64,000 bases of DNA. It comes from CAYVBJ01 sp964415185 (GTDB taxonomy: Bacteria > Bacteroidota > Rhodothermia > Balneolales > Balneolaceae). This document shows positions 35,118-43,742 of the stretch, piece after piece; the first letter of the stretch is position 1, and every line of letters starts with the position of its first letter. The stretch spans positions 34,778 through 98,777 of the forward strand of contig CAYPZI010000001.1 in assembly GCA_964415185.1 (NCBI GenBank), in the 5' to 3' direction. Under the pieces are notes generated by a model. That model searched no databases. It was not told where the DNA came from and saw only the letters and a list, made by a program, of their open reading frames with translations. A program made the translations under genes and the position numbers.

Positions 35118-37039
35118 ATAGGTTCGGGATCACTGTTTTTTCTCAACTGGTCTTCATTTACAAGATAAGAGGTTATTTTTTTTGTGTAATAGACACTCCA
35201 GCCGGATTCACGTTTAATTTCTTTCAGAGTCATCGGACGTTTCAGCAGCATCTCTTTGACAGATTTAATATCTTCCTTTTTTAGCTCATTTACGGCCTCA
35301 CTACTCCCTTTTTTAATCCTGCTACAATTGTCGCAATGTCCGCACGGGCGTACATCCGATTCGCCAAAATAACGGCGTAGAAAAACTTCCCTGCAGCCGG
35401 TGGTTTCGCAATAGAGTTTTACATAGTTCAATTTTTTTATTAAGATATCCCTGTAAAACTCGACCTCATTGCGGCTGACATTTAGTGACCGGGTACGCGA
35501 TTCAAGTACCCTCGTCATCGGATCATTATCTGTCCGGTGATATGCAAGGATTTGATCATATTCGGAGAGAATACGAAGTGCTTTTTGTAACGAATTTTCA
35601 TTCATATTGAGTTTATCCAGCAAGTATGTCAGATCCATATACTGGTAATCGGAAAAAGCCTGAGGCCCGAACAGGCGGTACAATTTGTCTGTAAATTCGC
35701 CCTTGGCTTCACTGCTGTCATGAATAAATTGCCGGACAAGATCCTGGTTCAATATAAAACGGACACCGATCTTTGCCGACCGGTTTTTACGAAGCTCAAT
35801 TATTTTCAGCCGTTCGAGAACATTCAAAGCCGATTGAACGAACTTTATCGGTTTTTGAGCTCTGAGCGCAACTGAATGCAAATTCAATGGCTCTTCTTCC
35901 TCGTGCTCATTTCCAACTGCCAGGTTCAGTTCATCACAAACCGTTCTGTAGATAAGATTGAGTGCTTCAAGGTCCGGATAACTGCTTAGTATTTTCTTTT
36001 TGGCCTGGTCAAAGTCGGATTTTTTATAGAGCATTACCGGCCAGGCTGTTTGCCCGTCCCTTCCGGCCCGTCCAGCCTCCTGATAATAGGCTTCAATGGA
36101 ATAAGGCGGGCGCTGATGAATAACAAAACGGCAATCCGGTTTATCAATACCCATTCCAAATGCATTGGTTGCTACAACTACCTTTACTTTGTCTTTGAGC
36201 CATTTTTCCTGGACTTCATTACGTGAGCGCGTATCCATACCTGCATGATAAGCATGAGCTATTATACCATTGGCTGAAAGATTTTCTGCTATTGAATTGC
36301 ACTCATACCTTGTCCCTGCATATACAATACCTGATCCATTTTCTGAAGCATCATTTACGGCTTTAAAAAGCAACTTGTTTTTTTGTTCAGTTGCCGTTAC
36401 CCACCATTTAAGATTTGGCCTGCCAAATCCTTTTGCTACTATTTCCGGTTCATTCAATTGCAGGCTCTCTATGATATCAGCCTTTACTTCCGGGGTGGCC
36501 GTTGCCGTTAGCGCAACCCATGGAACCGATTCGGGCAGTTCCCGGAGTTCCGAACGGATTAGCCGGTAAGCAGGCCTGAACTCATGTCCCCATTGCGAGA
36601 TACAATGAGCCTCATCAACAGCAATAAGTGATATTTTGAGATTTGGAAATTCCGCTTTCCAGAGGGATGTTGAAAGTCGTTCAGGAGAAAGATATAACAA
36701 CTTGTACATTCCGTTCCTGGCATTTACCAGCCTCTGCTCTACTTCAGAATAGGGTATTGTACTGTTAATAAATGTCGCCCTGATACCAATGGCACGCAAC
36801 TGTTCCACCTGGTCTTGCATCAGGGCCACCAGTGGAGAGATTACTACAGCCATCCCTTCCCTGGCCACGGCAGGCAACTGATAGCACAGCGATTTACCGC
36901 CGCCGGTCGGAAAAAGTACCAAAGTGTCCTTATTGTTCAGAATCGACATTACGGCTTTATCCTGGCCGTCTCTTAATGAATCAAAACCCCAGAATTTTTT
37001 CAGGTTTTTCTTTACGTGTTCTAACTTTTCTTTATCCAT
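35087..37039 (-). CDS. recQ: ATP-dependent DNA helicase RecQ
   Basis: Superfamily 2 3'-5' DNA helicase, 650 residues. Walker A FPTGGGKSLCYQLPA near residues 42-55, the DEAH box AVDEAHCISQWGHEFRPAY, the SAT-like ALTATATPEV, motif V/VI ATNAFGMGIDKPDCRFVIH and YQEAGRAGRDG are present. The RecQ zinc-binding site has cysteines in CETTGCREVFLRRYFGE and CGHCDNC. The C-terminus ends after a winged-helix region with a short tail; no HRDC domain is evident, so it is a RecQ-core form. It acts in recombination and fork repair. Confidence 0.96.
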   Translation of the reverse strand: MDKEKLEHVKKNLKKFWGFDSLRDGQDKAVMSILNNKDTLVLFPTGGGKSLCYQLPAVAREGMAVVISPLVALMQDQVEQLRAIGIRATFINSTIPYSEVEQRLVNARNGMYKLLYLSPERLSTSLWKAEFPNLKISLIAVDEAHCISQWGHEFRPAYRLIRSELRELPESVPWVALTATATPEVKADIIESLQLNEPEIVAKGFGRPNLKWWVTATEQKNKLLFKAVNDASENGSGIVYAGTRYECNSIAENLSANGIIAHAYHAGMDTRSRNEVQEKWLKDKVKVVVATNAFGMGIDKPDCRFVIHQRPPYSIEAYYQEAGRAGRDGQTAWPVMLYKKSDFDQAKKKILSSYPDLEALNLIYRTVCDELNLAVGNEHEEEEPLNLHSVALRAQKPIKFVQSALNVLERLKIIELRKNRSAKIGVRFILNQDLVRQFIHDSSEAKGEFTDKLYRLFGPQAFSDYQYMDLTYLLDKLNMNENSLQKALRILSEYDQILAYHRTDNDPMTRVLESRTRSLNVSRNEVEFYRDILIKKLNYVKLYCETTGCREVFLRRYFGESDVRPCGHCDNCSRIKKGSSEAVNELKKEDIKSVKEMLLKRPMTLKEIKRESGWSVYYTKKITSYLVNEDQLRKNSDPEPIYSCESESAS

Positions 37040-37259
37040 TCTTACTTTCTTACAGATATTAAGATAACCTGTAACTTTGTTAACCGTTCATTTTCAGATA
37101 AATTATACCGGTTAAATCCGGGTAGTATTACAAACAAAATCTTTCATTTTATCCGACAATAGAATTTATACAAACTAAGTAAGATATTAGACTGATAATT
37201 CTCAACTAACTGAATCTTTGCCACACAATAATAAAATTGAAGAAAATAAAGAAAAAAAG

Positions 37260-38513
37260 ATGAGCAATGTGCAATTCCGGTTAAGTATAATGATGTTTCT
37301 CGAATTTTTTATTTGGGGCGCCTGGTATACAACTGTTGCCGTTTACATGTCGGCAAACGGAATGGGTGATCTCACTCACTGGCCTTTTACCGTAAATCCT
37401 TTTGCCGCAATTATTGCCCCGTTTTTTGTCGGTTTTATTGCCGACCGCTATTTTGCCACTGAAAAGGTTTTAGGCGTACTGCATATTGCCGGTAGTGTGT
37501 TTATGTTCTTAACTCCCTTTACAAGTGCATTCCCACTCCTGTTTATTTTTATGCTCCTTGCCTACAATCTTTGTTATATGCCAACTATCAGCCTTGCAAA
37601 TACGCTTGCTTTTCACAATATCAAAAATCAGGAAAAGGAATTCCCGGTAATACGGGTCTTCGGAACGATTGGCTGGATCGTTGCCGGCCTTGTAGTCAGT
37701 TTTGTACTTGGAGCTTTTGTTGCCGAAGGATTGCGCCCCGAACAAACACCCATGCCTCTTTATCTGACAGCAGCTGCAAGTATTGCCCTTGGGCTTTACA
37801 GTTTTACTCTTCCCCACACACCACCGCCGGCTGCCGGCCAACAGGTTTCAGTGCGAGCCATTCTCGGAATAGATGCATTTAATAAACTCAGCAGCCGGTC
37901 ATTTAATGTATTCCTAATCAGCTCGCTTTTAATTTCCATTCCTCTTGCTGCTTATTATAATTTCACACAAATTTTTCTTGAAGTTACAGGATTTGAAAAT
38001 ATTGCAGCCACTCAATCCATCGGTCAAATGTCGGAAGTTTTATTCATGCTCCTTATCCCCTTTTTCTTCATTCGGCTTGGCGTAAAATGGATGCTCGGTA
38101 TGGGAATGCTGGCATGGATTGTTCGATACGGAATGTTTGCATTAGGCGCTCCTGAAGCCGTTACCTGGATGATTCTTGCCGGGATAGCCCTGCATGGAAT
38201 ATGTTACGATTTCTTCTTTGTAACCGGTCAGATTTATGTGGATATGAAAGCCAGTGAAAAAATACGGGGACAATCACAGGGACTCATTGTTTTGCTCACT
38301 TACGGTATTGGAATGCTGATCGGAGCACAAATAGCCGGGTTAACTTATAACAGTTTTTTGGGGGATGCCACGGCACTTAGCCTTGACCAATGGCACGATT
38401 TCTGGTGGATTCCGGCTGCCTTTGCAGGTTTAATACTCATTTTCTTTGTATTACTTTTTAATGACAAAGTGGTTGACAAAAAAGCGGAGGCAAAAGATTT
38501 CAAGCAGATCTGA
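37260..38513 (+). CDS. Nucleoside permease (NupG-like MFS transporter)
   Basis: Major facilitator membrane protein of 417 residues with about 12 hydrophobic helices. The N-terminus RLSIMMFLEFFIWGAWYTTV and the loop FVGFIADRYFATEKVLGVLH are typical of nucleoside:H+ symporters of the NupG/XapB group, as is VTGQIYVDMKASEKIRGQSQG. It takes up nucleosides across the inner membrane. An in-frame TTG at 37218 would add 14 polar residues; ATG at 37260 is the better start. Its own promoter region lies in the 220 bases shared divergently with recQ. Confidence 0.92.
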   Translation: MSNVQFRLSIMMFLEFFIWGAWYTTVAVYMSANGMGDLTHWPFTVNPFAAIIAPFFVGFIADRYFATEKVLGVLHIAGSVFMFLTPFTSAFPLLFIFMLLAYNLCYMPTISLANTLAFHNIKNQEKEFPVIRVFGTIGWIVAGLVVSFVLGAFVAEGLRPEQTPMPLYLTAAASIALGLYSFTLPHTPPPAAGQQVSVRAILGIDAFNKLSSRSFNVFLISSLLISIPLAAYYNFTQIFLEVTGFENIAATQSIGQMSEVLFMLLIPFFFIRLGVKWMLGMGMLAWIVRYGMFALGAPEAVTWMILAGIALHGICYDFFFVTGQIYVDMKASEKIRGQSQGLIVLLTYGIGMLIGAQIAGLTYNSFLGDATALSLDQWHDFWWIPAAFAGLILIFFVLLFNDKVVDKKAEAKDFKQI

Positions 38514-38749
38514 CCTTTAGAAAGTCAATTTCCAAAAAACATTTAAAGATGTTATACTATTAATAAGAATAAATTTAAATTTCACATGCATTTGGTGTTA
38601 GATAAAATCTTTCTTTAAGTAAAACTCATAGATCATTAGGAGTTAAAGAAACTTATTTTCTCTTCAGTAGTAACACTTTGAGCATTTATTGCTCCTGTTA
38701 AATTATAGTTTCCACGAGTCACGGAATATAATTTTAAATAGAATTCTTT

Positions 38750-39568
38750 ATGAACACTCTGTCTGAAAAAGTTTCAAGATCGTTCAAGTTCTACTATTAC
38801 GGCTTTCGAAACAACTGGGATTTTCCCGATAGTATGAGCCATCTTGCCGGTGGTAAAATTGCAAAGGGTTCTTATGAACCGGATGTTACCAGATTACTTT
38901 ACGATTGTTTGGAGCCGGGATCCATCTTTATAGATGTTGGGGCTAATGTAGGTTATTTTTCCAGGCTGGCAGGCGATATAGCAGGTGAAAACGGAAAGGT
39001 ATTTGCGTTTGAAGTTGATGGCAATAATTATAACTGTCTGAGCCGGAACATCAGTGACTACTCAAACATTCTGCCGTTTCACTTTGCAATCTCTGATAAA
39101 AATGCATTTCTCGATTTAAACATCAGCACACATGCAGCTTGCCACAGTCTTGTGCAAACCGACAATAACCTGATAGGTGAGACATCAAAGGTATATTCAA
39201 TTTCTTTAGATCATTTTTGGGAAAATTATCTTGAAAAAGAACGTATCGATCTTTTAAAAATAGATGTTGAGGGAGCTGAGATACAAGCTCTGGATGGAAT
39301 GCAAAAAATTCTTTCGCACGGCATGGTGGACAATCTGATCATTGAGTACTGTCCCCAAATATTGAAAAATGCCGGCTTTGAAGTGATGCAATTTTACCAG
39401 AAACTCTCTCCTCATTTCTCGATCAGCGTTGTTGAAGATGAATACAAGACCGCGGTTGGAGGCAAAAACATCTCATCTTCAGATGATTTTTTGAAACTTA
39501 CCGAATTGCTTCTTTCAGAGGATAATGCCGTGAATATAAACCTGTTTTGCGCGAAAATTGAGTCCTGA
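38750..39568 (+). CDS. FkbM family methyltransferase
   Basis: 272-residue SAM-dependent methyltransferase. SAM motif IFIDVGANVGYFSRLAGDIAG near residues 62-82, acidic VFAFEVDGNNYNCL and the FkbM motif DLLKIDVEGAEIQALDGM near 165-182 are intact. FkbM enzymes O-methylate sugars or polyketide-like products; the substrate here is unknown. It stands alone, with 236 bases of unremarkable AT-rich sequence before it and 187 after. Confidence 0.93.
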   Translation: MNTLSEKVSRSFKFYYYGFRNNWDFPDSMSHLAGGKIAKGSYEPDVTRLLYDCLEPGSIFIDVGANVGYFSRLAGDIAGENGKVFAFEVDGNNYNCLSRNISDYSNILPFHFAISDKNAFLDLNISTHAACHSLVQTDNNLIGETSKVYSISLDHFWENYLEKERIDLLKIDVEGAEIQALDGMQKILSHGMVDNLIIEYCPQILKNAGFEVMQFYQKLSPHFSISVVEDEYKTAVGGKNISSSDDFLKLTELLLSEDNAVNINLFCAKIES

Positions 39569-39755
39569 TCAAATCTTTACATCACTGTGTTATAAAAACG
39601 TTATAATTTGCACGGCATAAAAAACTGATAACAAGGCTCAAATTAACTATCATTGGTACTTAGGTGTTTAACAGGTATTTACAGTAGAATTGGAAATATC
39701 GTTGAATCTTCCGCCGTTCTTAAACCCATAACAAATCAAAAACAACCAAAACAAA

Positions 39756-40310
39756 ATGAATTATTTAAAACCCATTCTCTTACCTGCCCTTTTGGGAATT
39801 TTCCTGTTTGCTGCTTGCAGTTCCCGTGACAACGCCCAGACTGAAAACACCCCAGACAGCAACACTCAGGAAGTTGCAATGTCAGACAAAAAGAAAGCCC
39901 CGGATTTTGAAGTACAGACGATTGAAGGTAAAACCATATCTTTGGAGCAATCCCTTGGGGAAGGAAAGCCAATGGTCGTTTATTTCACTGCTTCATGGTG
40001 TCCGATTTGTGCAAGAAACTGGCCGGTTCTGTCTGAATTATATCCCGAATATAAAGACAAACTGAACCTGGTTGCCATAGGAATCGATCCAACAGATGAT
40101 GTTGAGACTATGAAAAAGCTGGCTGAAAAAGAAGGGTTCACATATCCCACAACTGCGGGCCATCCGGAAATAATGATGGATTTCGGAGTTGAAAGCCAGG
40201 CTACTACCGTTGGAATTAACAGAGACGGTACTATCGAATTTCAGAAGAATAAAACGGCACTGTCCGAAGAAGAGTACAGAGAGCTTTTCGACAGCCTGGT
40301 GATGAACTGA
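39756..40310 (+). CDS. TlpA/ResA-like thioredoxin lipoprotein
   Basis: 184 residues. A lipoprotein signal with FLFAAC as lipobox (Cys21) is followed by an Asn/Gln/Thr-rich linker, then an AhpC/TSA-Redoxin type thioredoxin fold. The active site is SWCPICARNWPVL near residue 90 (CxxC), and there is a cis-Pro region ATTVGINRDG. The protein is a periplasmic thiol reductase or peroxiredoxin-like partner. CcdA starts 7 bases after its stop. The pair is the usual route for moving electrons from cytoplasmic thioredoxin to periplasmic targets such as apocytochromes. Confidence 0.92.
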   Translation: MNYLKPILLPALLGIFLFAACSSRDNAQTENTPDSNTQEVAMSDKKKAPDFEVQTIEGKTISLEQSLGEGKPMVVYFTASWCPICARNWPVLSELYPEYKDKLNLVAIGIDPTDDVETMKKLAEKEGFTYPTTAGHPEIMMDFGVESQATTVGINRDGTIEFQKNKTALSEEEYRELFDSLVMN

Positions 40311-40317
40311 CAATTAA

Positions 40318-40986
40318 ATGGAGTTTGTCTATTTCTCATTTGTACAGGGTGTAGTGGCATTCTTTGCGCCCTGTGCAGTTGCTTTGCTGCCAGGGTATAT
40401 AATTGCATACATCACCCGCGGAACCGGCAGTAACCCCGATACACTGACGAAAGCTGCCCGGGGTTTAAAACTTGCGCTGCTGGCAATCACCGGCATTTTG
40501 GTAATCTATTCCATTGCCGGAGTTTTGATTGTGCTTGCCAGCCAGATTCTAAAGGAGTACATGAAATGGGTGACGGTTCTCATGGGAGCTGCACTTATTA
40601 TCGTGGGCATTTTTATGGTATTCGGTAAAAGCTTTTCTATCTCCCTGAATGTCAACACATCTTCAAAAAAATCCGAGTCCGGTGAAGCGGTTCTTTTTGG
40701 CATGGCCTATGCAATCGGGGCACTCGGCTGCCTCTTCCCTCTCTTCCTGATCGTGGCAACCCAGGCAATGGCGGCTCCGTCAGCGCTGCTTGGCGCATCC
40801 TACATTGCCGCCTATTTCACAGGCATCAGCCTGATGATGATCGGCACAATCCTGCTCTCGACGTTTGCGAAAAACCTGTTTATGAAATATCTGCAAAAAA
40901 TTCTTCCCTATATGGAACAGGTTACAGGTGTTCTTTTAATTGCCGGTGGTATCTATGTGATTTATTACCAGATGGTTCTCTTTTGA
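40318..40986 (+). CDS. CcdA-type cytochrome c biogenesis/thiol transporter
   Basis: 222-residue integral membrane protein with six predicted helices and the CcdA/ScdA hallmarks: a first Cys in FFAPCAVALLPGYI (residues 17-30) and a second in AIGALGCLFPLF near residue 140. These Cys carry reducing equivalents across the membrane. It is directly downstream of the TlpA-like lipoprotein. A second, fused DsbD occurs at 55209..57065, so this pair probably serves a narrower target. Confidence 0.92.
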   Translation: MEFVYFSFVQGVVAFFAPCAVALLPGYIIAYITRGTGSNPDTLTKAARGLKLALLAITGILVIYSIAGVLIVLASQILKEYMKWVTVLMGAALIIVGIFMVFGKSFSISLNVNTSSKKSESGEAVLFGMAYAIGALGCLFPLFLIVATQAMAAPSALLGASYIAAYFTGISLMMIGTILLSTFAKNLFMKYLQKILPYMEQVTGVLLIAGGIYVIYYQMVLF

Positions 40987-41060
40987 ATTTATTATCAGTC
41001 TGAAATCAGATCCGTCCAAATCGTTTGCTATGAAACTATGAGTTCAACAAATCGAAGCAT

Positions 41061-41136
41061 GGTTATTCAGCCCGTATTGTCGTCCCCCCGATACGGAGTG
41101 TTTTTGTTTTGGAGTATGGGTTACGCTCGATCGGGG
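41061..41136. repeat. Dispersed repeat A, copy 1
   Basis: Starts GGTTATTCAGCCCGTATTGT and ends GATCGGGG. It aligns with 46885-46959 at roughly 80% identity by eye over 76 bases, in the same orientation. Confidence 0.75.
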
Positions 41137-41222
41137 TTCTTCGTGTTGCTTCGTGCCCGCGCACCTGAGTGCTTCTGCACGCAGGCGTGGCTTCGCTGCT
41201 TCATGGCAAATAAGCAAGGTAG

Positions 41223-41362
41223 TAGGTAGCTGGAGATGGATCAAATACCTCGCCTTTTGCGGATCTTGCCGATCTTCGCGTGAAACAAAGGCCTGGAATC
41301 ATGAATTCGCCTGATTACATGGGAATTTGTGTGCCAGTCATAAGAGGGATATTTTGCTGCCG
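41223..41362. repeat. Dispersed repeat B, copy 1
   Basis: About 140 bases, including CGATCTTCGCGTGAAACAAA and GTGTGCCAGTCAT, that align with 45174-45314 in the same orientation with scattered substitutions. Non-coding in both copies. Confidence 0.75.
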
Positions 41363-41534
41363 TGCACGCCGGAGGTCCGGATTCGTAAATAAGCGGCAAT
41401 TTTTTCAAATCTGGCCCATTCGATGACTTTTTTCCAGTTACCGATTTATAAATGTTGACAAGACACTGTAACCGGAGGAATCTCATTTTGATTTTTACTA
41501 TCTTTCATAAAGAATTCTAAAATGGAGTCCCGGT

Positions 41535-41951
41535 ATGAGACATATTAAAATCTTGCCTTTACTATTCTTCCTATTATTATCAGGCTGCACGGATACACTT
41601 GTGAGAGATAATGCGCCGGTTGAGATAGTGCTTGACGAGGAGTTCAAGCTCGGGGTTGGTGAATCAGCCATATTCCCTGCTAAGTTTTTAAGCATCAGGT
41701 TTATCCGTCTTGAAAGTGACGGAAGATGCCCGATTGGCGTTTCCTGTATCTGGGCCGGTAATGGCAAAATTATAATTGAGATCGATAATGAAAAGCAAGA
41801 TTTGAATACTACCCTTGACCCGCTGAGTTTGGACTTCAGAGGATTAAAGGTAAAACTCACATCTCTCACTCCCTTCCCGGTTTCCGGTTACAATTTTGAT
41901 AAATCCGACTACGTAGCGGGTATTACCGTATCAGATGAAAGCGAGGAATAA
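41535..41951 (+). CDS. Conserved small lipoprotein of unknown function
   Basis: 138 residues. The lipobox LLSGC gives a lipidated Cys17 after a hydrophobic signal. The mature part is beta-rich and carries RLESDGRCPIGVSCIWAGN near residues 56-74, a paired-Cys motif seen in small secreted proteins of Bacteroidota whose role I do not know. The next frame starts 17 bases before this stop. It lies at the edge of the repeat-rich accessory stretch. Its start ATG at 41535 directly precedes the signal peptide. Confidence 0.75.
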   Translation: MRHIKILPLLFFLLLSGCTDTLVRDNAPVEIVLDEEFKLGVGESAIFPAKFLSIRFIRLESDGRCPIGVSCIWAGNGKIIIEIDNEKQDLNTTLDPLSLDFRGLKVKLTSLTPFPVSGYNFDKSDYVAGITVSDESEE

Positions 41952-42138
41952 AACCGGATTCAATCTTTATGAAACCTTCAAATTCTATACATTTTTACTT
42001 CTTAAGCTTGCTGCCGGTTTATTTGTAATTTTGATTATCTCCGTTCTTGCCCTCCGATGGATCAATCCGGCATTTACCGCCTTCATGCTTATCGAGGATT
42101 GGGATAAAGTTAAACATGAAATGTCGGAAGCAACCTGA
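41935..42138 (+). pseudogene. Possible remnant of a monofunctional peptidoglycan transglycosylase
   Basis: 67 codons with one membrane helix (LLKLAAGLFVILIISVLAL) followed by RWINPAFTAFML, which resembles the membrane anchor and RWVNPPTSAFML-like motif of MtgA-type transglycosylases. After the TGA the same frame continues HISTHWTL, and a shifted frame gives ALTETRKGAA, weakly like the region leading to the catalytic motif. The catalytic domain is missing. I read it as a decayed gene, but a genuine small membrane protein is possible. It overlaps the upstream lipoprotein by 17 bases. Confidence 0.4.
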
Positions 42139-42231
42139 CATATAAGCACCCACTGGACATTGTCCGCCTGCCGGCTGATCTATCATCATTGTTTTTTTTA
42201 GCGCTGACAGAAACCCGGAAAGGCGCCGCGC

Positions 42232-42276
42232 ATGCGAAGTGTTTTTCAGATCGAAAATCGTATATCGAATCCGCCA
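42232..42276. repeat. 45-base direct repeat, copy 1
   Basis: ATGCGAAGTGTTTTTCAGAT and the following 25 bases recur at 42422-42466 without gaps and with about seven substitutions. The two copies start 190 bases apart in the 488-base non-coding stretch 42139..42626. Confidence 0.8.
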
Positions 42277-42421
42277 GGAGCCGGACACGTATCTGAAATC
42301 GTATATCAACCCAGCTTCAATAATCAGTATTAACAACCAATCTGCTATTAAAATTAAAGAATATCGCTTTTCCCATGATATAGCTTTTTTGATATGCGAT
42401 ATGCGATATGCGAGCTCAGAT

Positions 42422-42466
42422 ATGCGAAGTGTTTTACAGATCGAAAATTGTACATTGCATCCACCA
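42422..42466. repeat. 45-base direct repeat, copy 2
   Basis: Second copy of the repeat at 42232-42276. It is preceded by a short ATATGCGATATGCGA tandem tract (about 42395-42411) and followed at 42475-42488 by TTAACACGACACTA, which resembles the right end of the foldback element at 32781..32910. Confidence 0.8.
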
Positions 42467-42626
42467 AATGAGGATTAACACGACACTAACCGTTCCCATT
42501 TGATTAGAACAGGTAAAGGCTGAGCAAGAATTTTAATACTCTTTTTATATTTTTAGTCTAATCTAATTTTATTATTTTTCTATATTAATTTCAAAACAGA
42601 TAAGAATAGAAACCAATTGAATTGTA

Positions 42627-43742
42627 ATGCATTCAAAATTAGATCGAAAAAAGTTTCTCAAAACAGGATTATTTACCGGCCTTGCATCTCTAACAGGCGC
42701 CTTCTTTACGGGAATTACCGGCAATAACAGACAAAAAGGTCAAACGTATCAGGAGGAAATGACGCCCCATGAAAACAAATCACATGGAGGAATGACCACT
42801 GTCGGCAGGGTAAACCATAAGAGAAACGGCTTTAATCCATCTGAACTGCTTACTGATTGGGATACTGGTAAACTTTCTATTCTCCCGAACGGCCAGACAC
42901 TCCGTGAGTATGAAATTGTTGCCATTGATAAGGAAATTGAAATTGCACCGGGTATTTTTTTCCCGGCGTGGACTTATAACGGCAGGATTCCCGGGCCAAC
43001 TTTCAGATGCACAGAAGGTGACCGGATCAGGGTTCACTTCATCAATGCAGGCAGCCATCCGCATACAATCCATTTTCACGGTATCCATTCTGCTTCGATG
43101 GACGGTGTACCTGCTACAGGACCCGGAATGATAGAGCCTGCAGAATCTTTTACATACGAGTTTGACGCTTTTCCGATGGGATGTCACCTCTATCACTGCC
43201 ATGCCACGCCTTTAAAGCGGCATATCCATAAAGGCTTGTACGGGGCGTTTATTATTGATCCCGACCCGCAGCGCCATCCCGAACACCGTCAAATCGCTGA
43301 ATCCCGTAAACTGGGAACGGACGAAAATAAAAAATGGCAGGAATATATGATGGTGATGAACGGGTTTGATACCAATTTTGATGAAGAAAATGAAGTTTAT
43401 GCGGTCAACTCGATTGCTTTCACCTATCAGAACGATCCCGTCAAAATAGACAGAAACCGGCCTGTACGGGTATACCTGATTAATGCCACCGAATTTGATC
43501 CGGTCAATTCATTTCACCTGCATGCCAACTTTTTTGATTATTATGATCACGGAACCACGTTAACGCCCACACAAAAAACGGTTGACACGGTAATGCTTTG
43601 CCAGGGCCAGCGTGGAATTATAGAGTGTTCATTCGAGGGTTTTGAACCCGGCAAGTATATGTTTCATGCTCACCAGTCGGAGTTTGCCGAACTGGGGTGG
43701 ATGAGTTTCTTTGATGTAACCAATGGAGAGGTGTCAGTATGA
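42627..43742 (+). CDS. Multicopper oxidase, compact two-cupredoxin form
   Basis: 371 residues. The N-terminus has a basic KKFLKTGLFTGLASLTGAFF segment suggesting export; it lacks a clear twin-Arg. Copper-ligand motifs are IHFHGIH near residue 149, HLYHCHATPLKRHIHKGLYG near 186-205, SFHLHANFF near 294 and MFHAHQSEFAELGWM near 345. Four HxH pairs make a trinuclear centre, and the HCH...H segment in the first domain fits type 1 copper. The length suggests two cupredoxin domains. It would oxidise metal ions or phenolics with O2 in the periplasm. It overlaps the ZIP gene by 4 bases. Confidence 0.88.
   Translation: MHSKLDRKKFLKTGLFTGLASLTGAFFTGITGNNRQKGQTYQEEMTPHENKSHGGMTTVGRVNHKRNGFNPSELLTDWDTGKLSILPNGQTLREYEIVAIDKEIEIAPGIFFPAWTYNGRIPGPTFRCTEGDRIRVHFINAGSHPHTIHFHGIHSASMDGVPATGPGMIEPAESFTYEFDAFPMGCHLYHCHATPLKRHIHKGLYGAFIIDPDPQRHPEHRQIAESRKLGTDENKKWQEYMMVMNGFDTNFDEENEVYAVNSIAFTYQNDPVKIDRNRPVRVYLINATEFDPVNSFHLHANFFDYYDHGTTLTPTQKTVDTVMLCQGQRGIIECSFEGFEPGKYMFHAHQSEFAELGWMSFFDVTNGEVSV

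Larger units (their letters stand above)
40987..41534. other. Non-coding region with dispersed repeat copies
   Basis: 548 bases without a credible gene. It contains repeat A copy 1 (41061-41136), repeat B copy 1 (41223-41362) and TTGACAAGACACTG (41456-41469), which resembles the right end of the foldback element at 32781..32910. Open frames here run through the repeats and are not supported. Confidence 0.7.

Noticed and set aside
41241..41486. Minus-strand frame of 81 codons
   Set aside because: It runs through dispersed repeat B, whose other copy has no matching frame.
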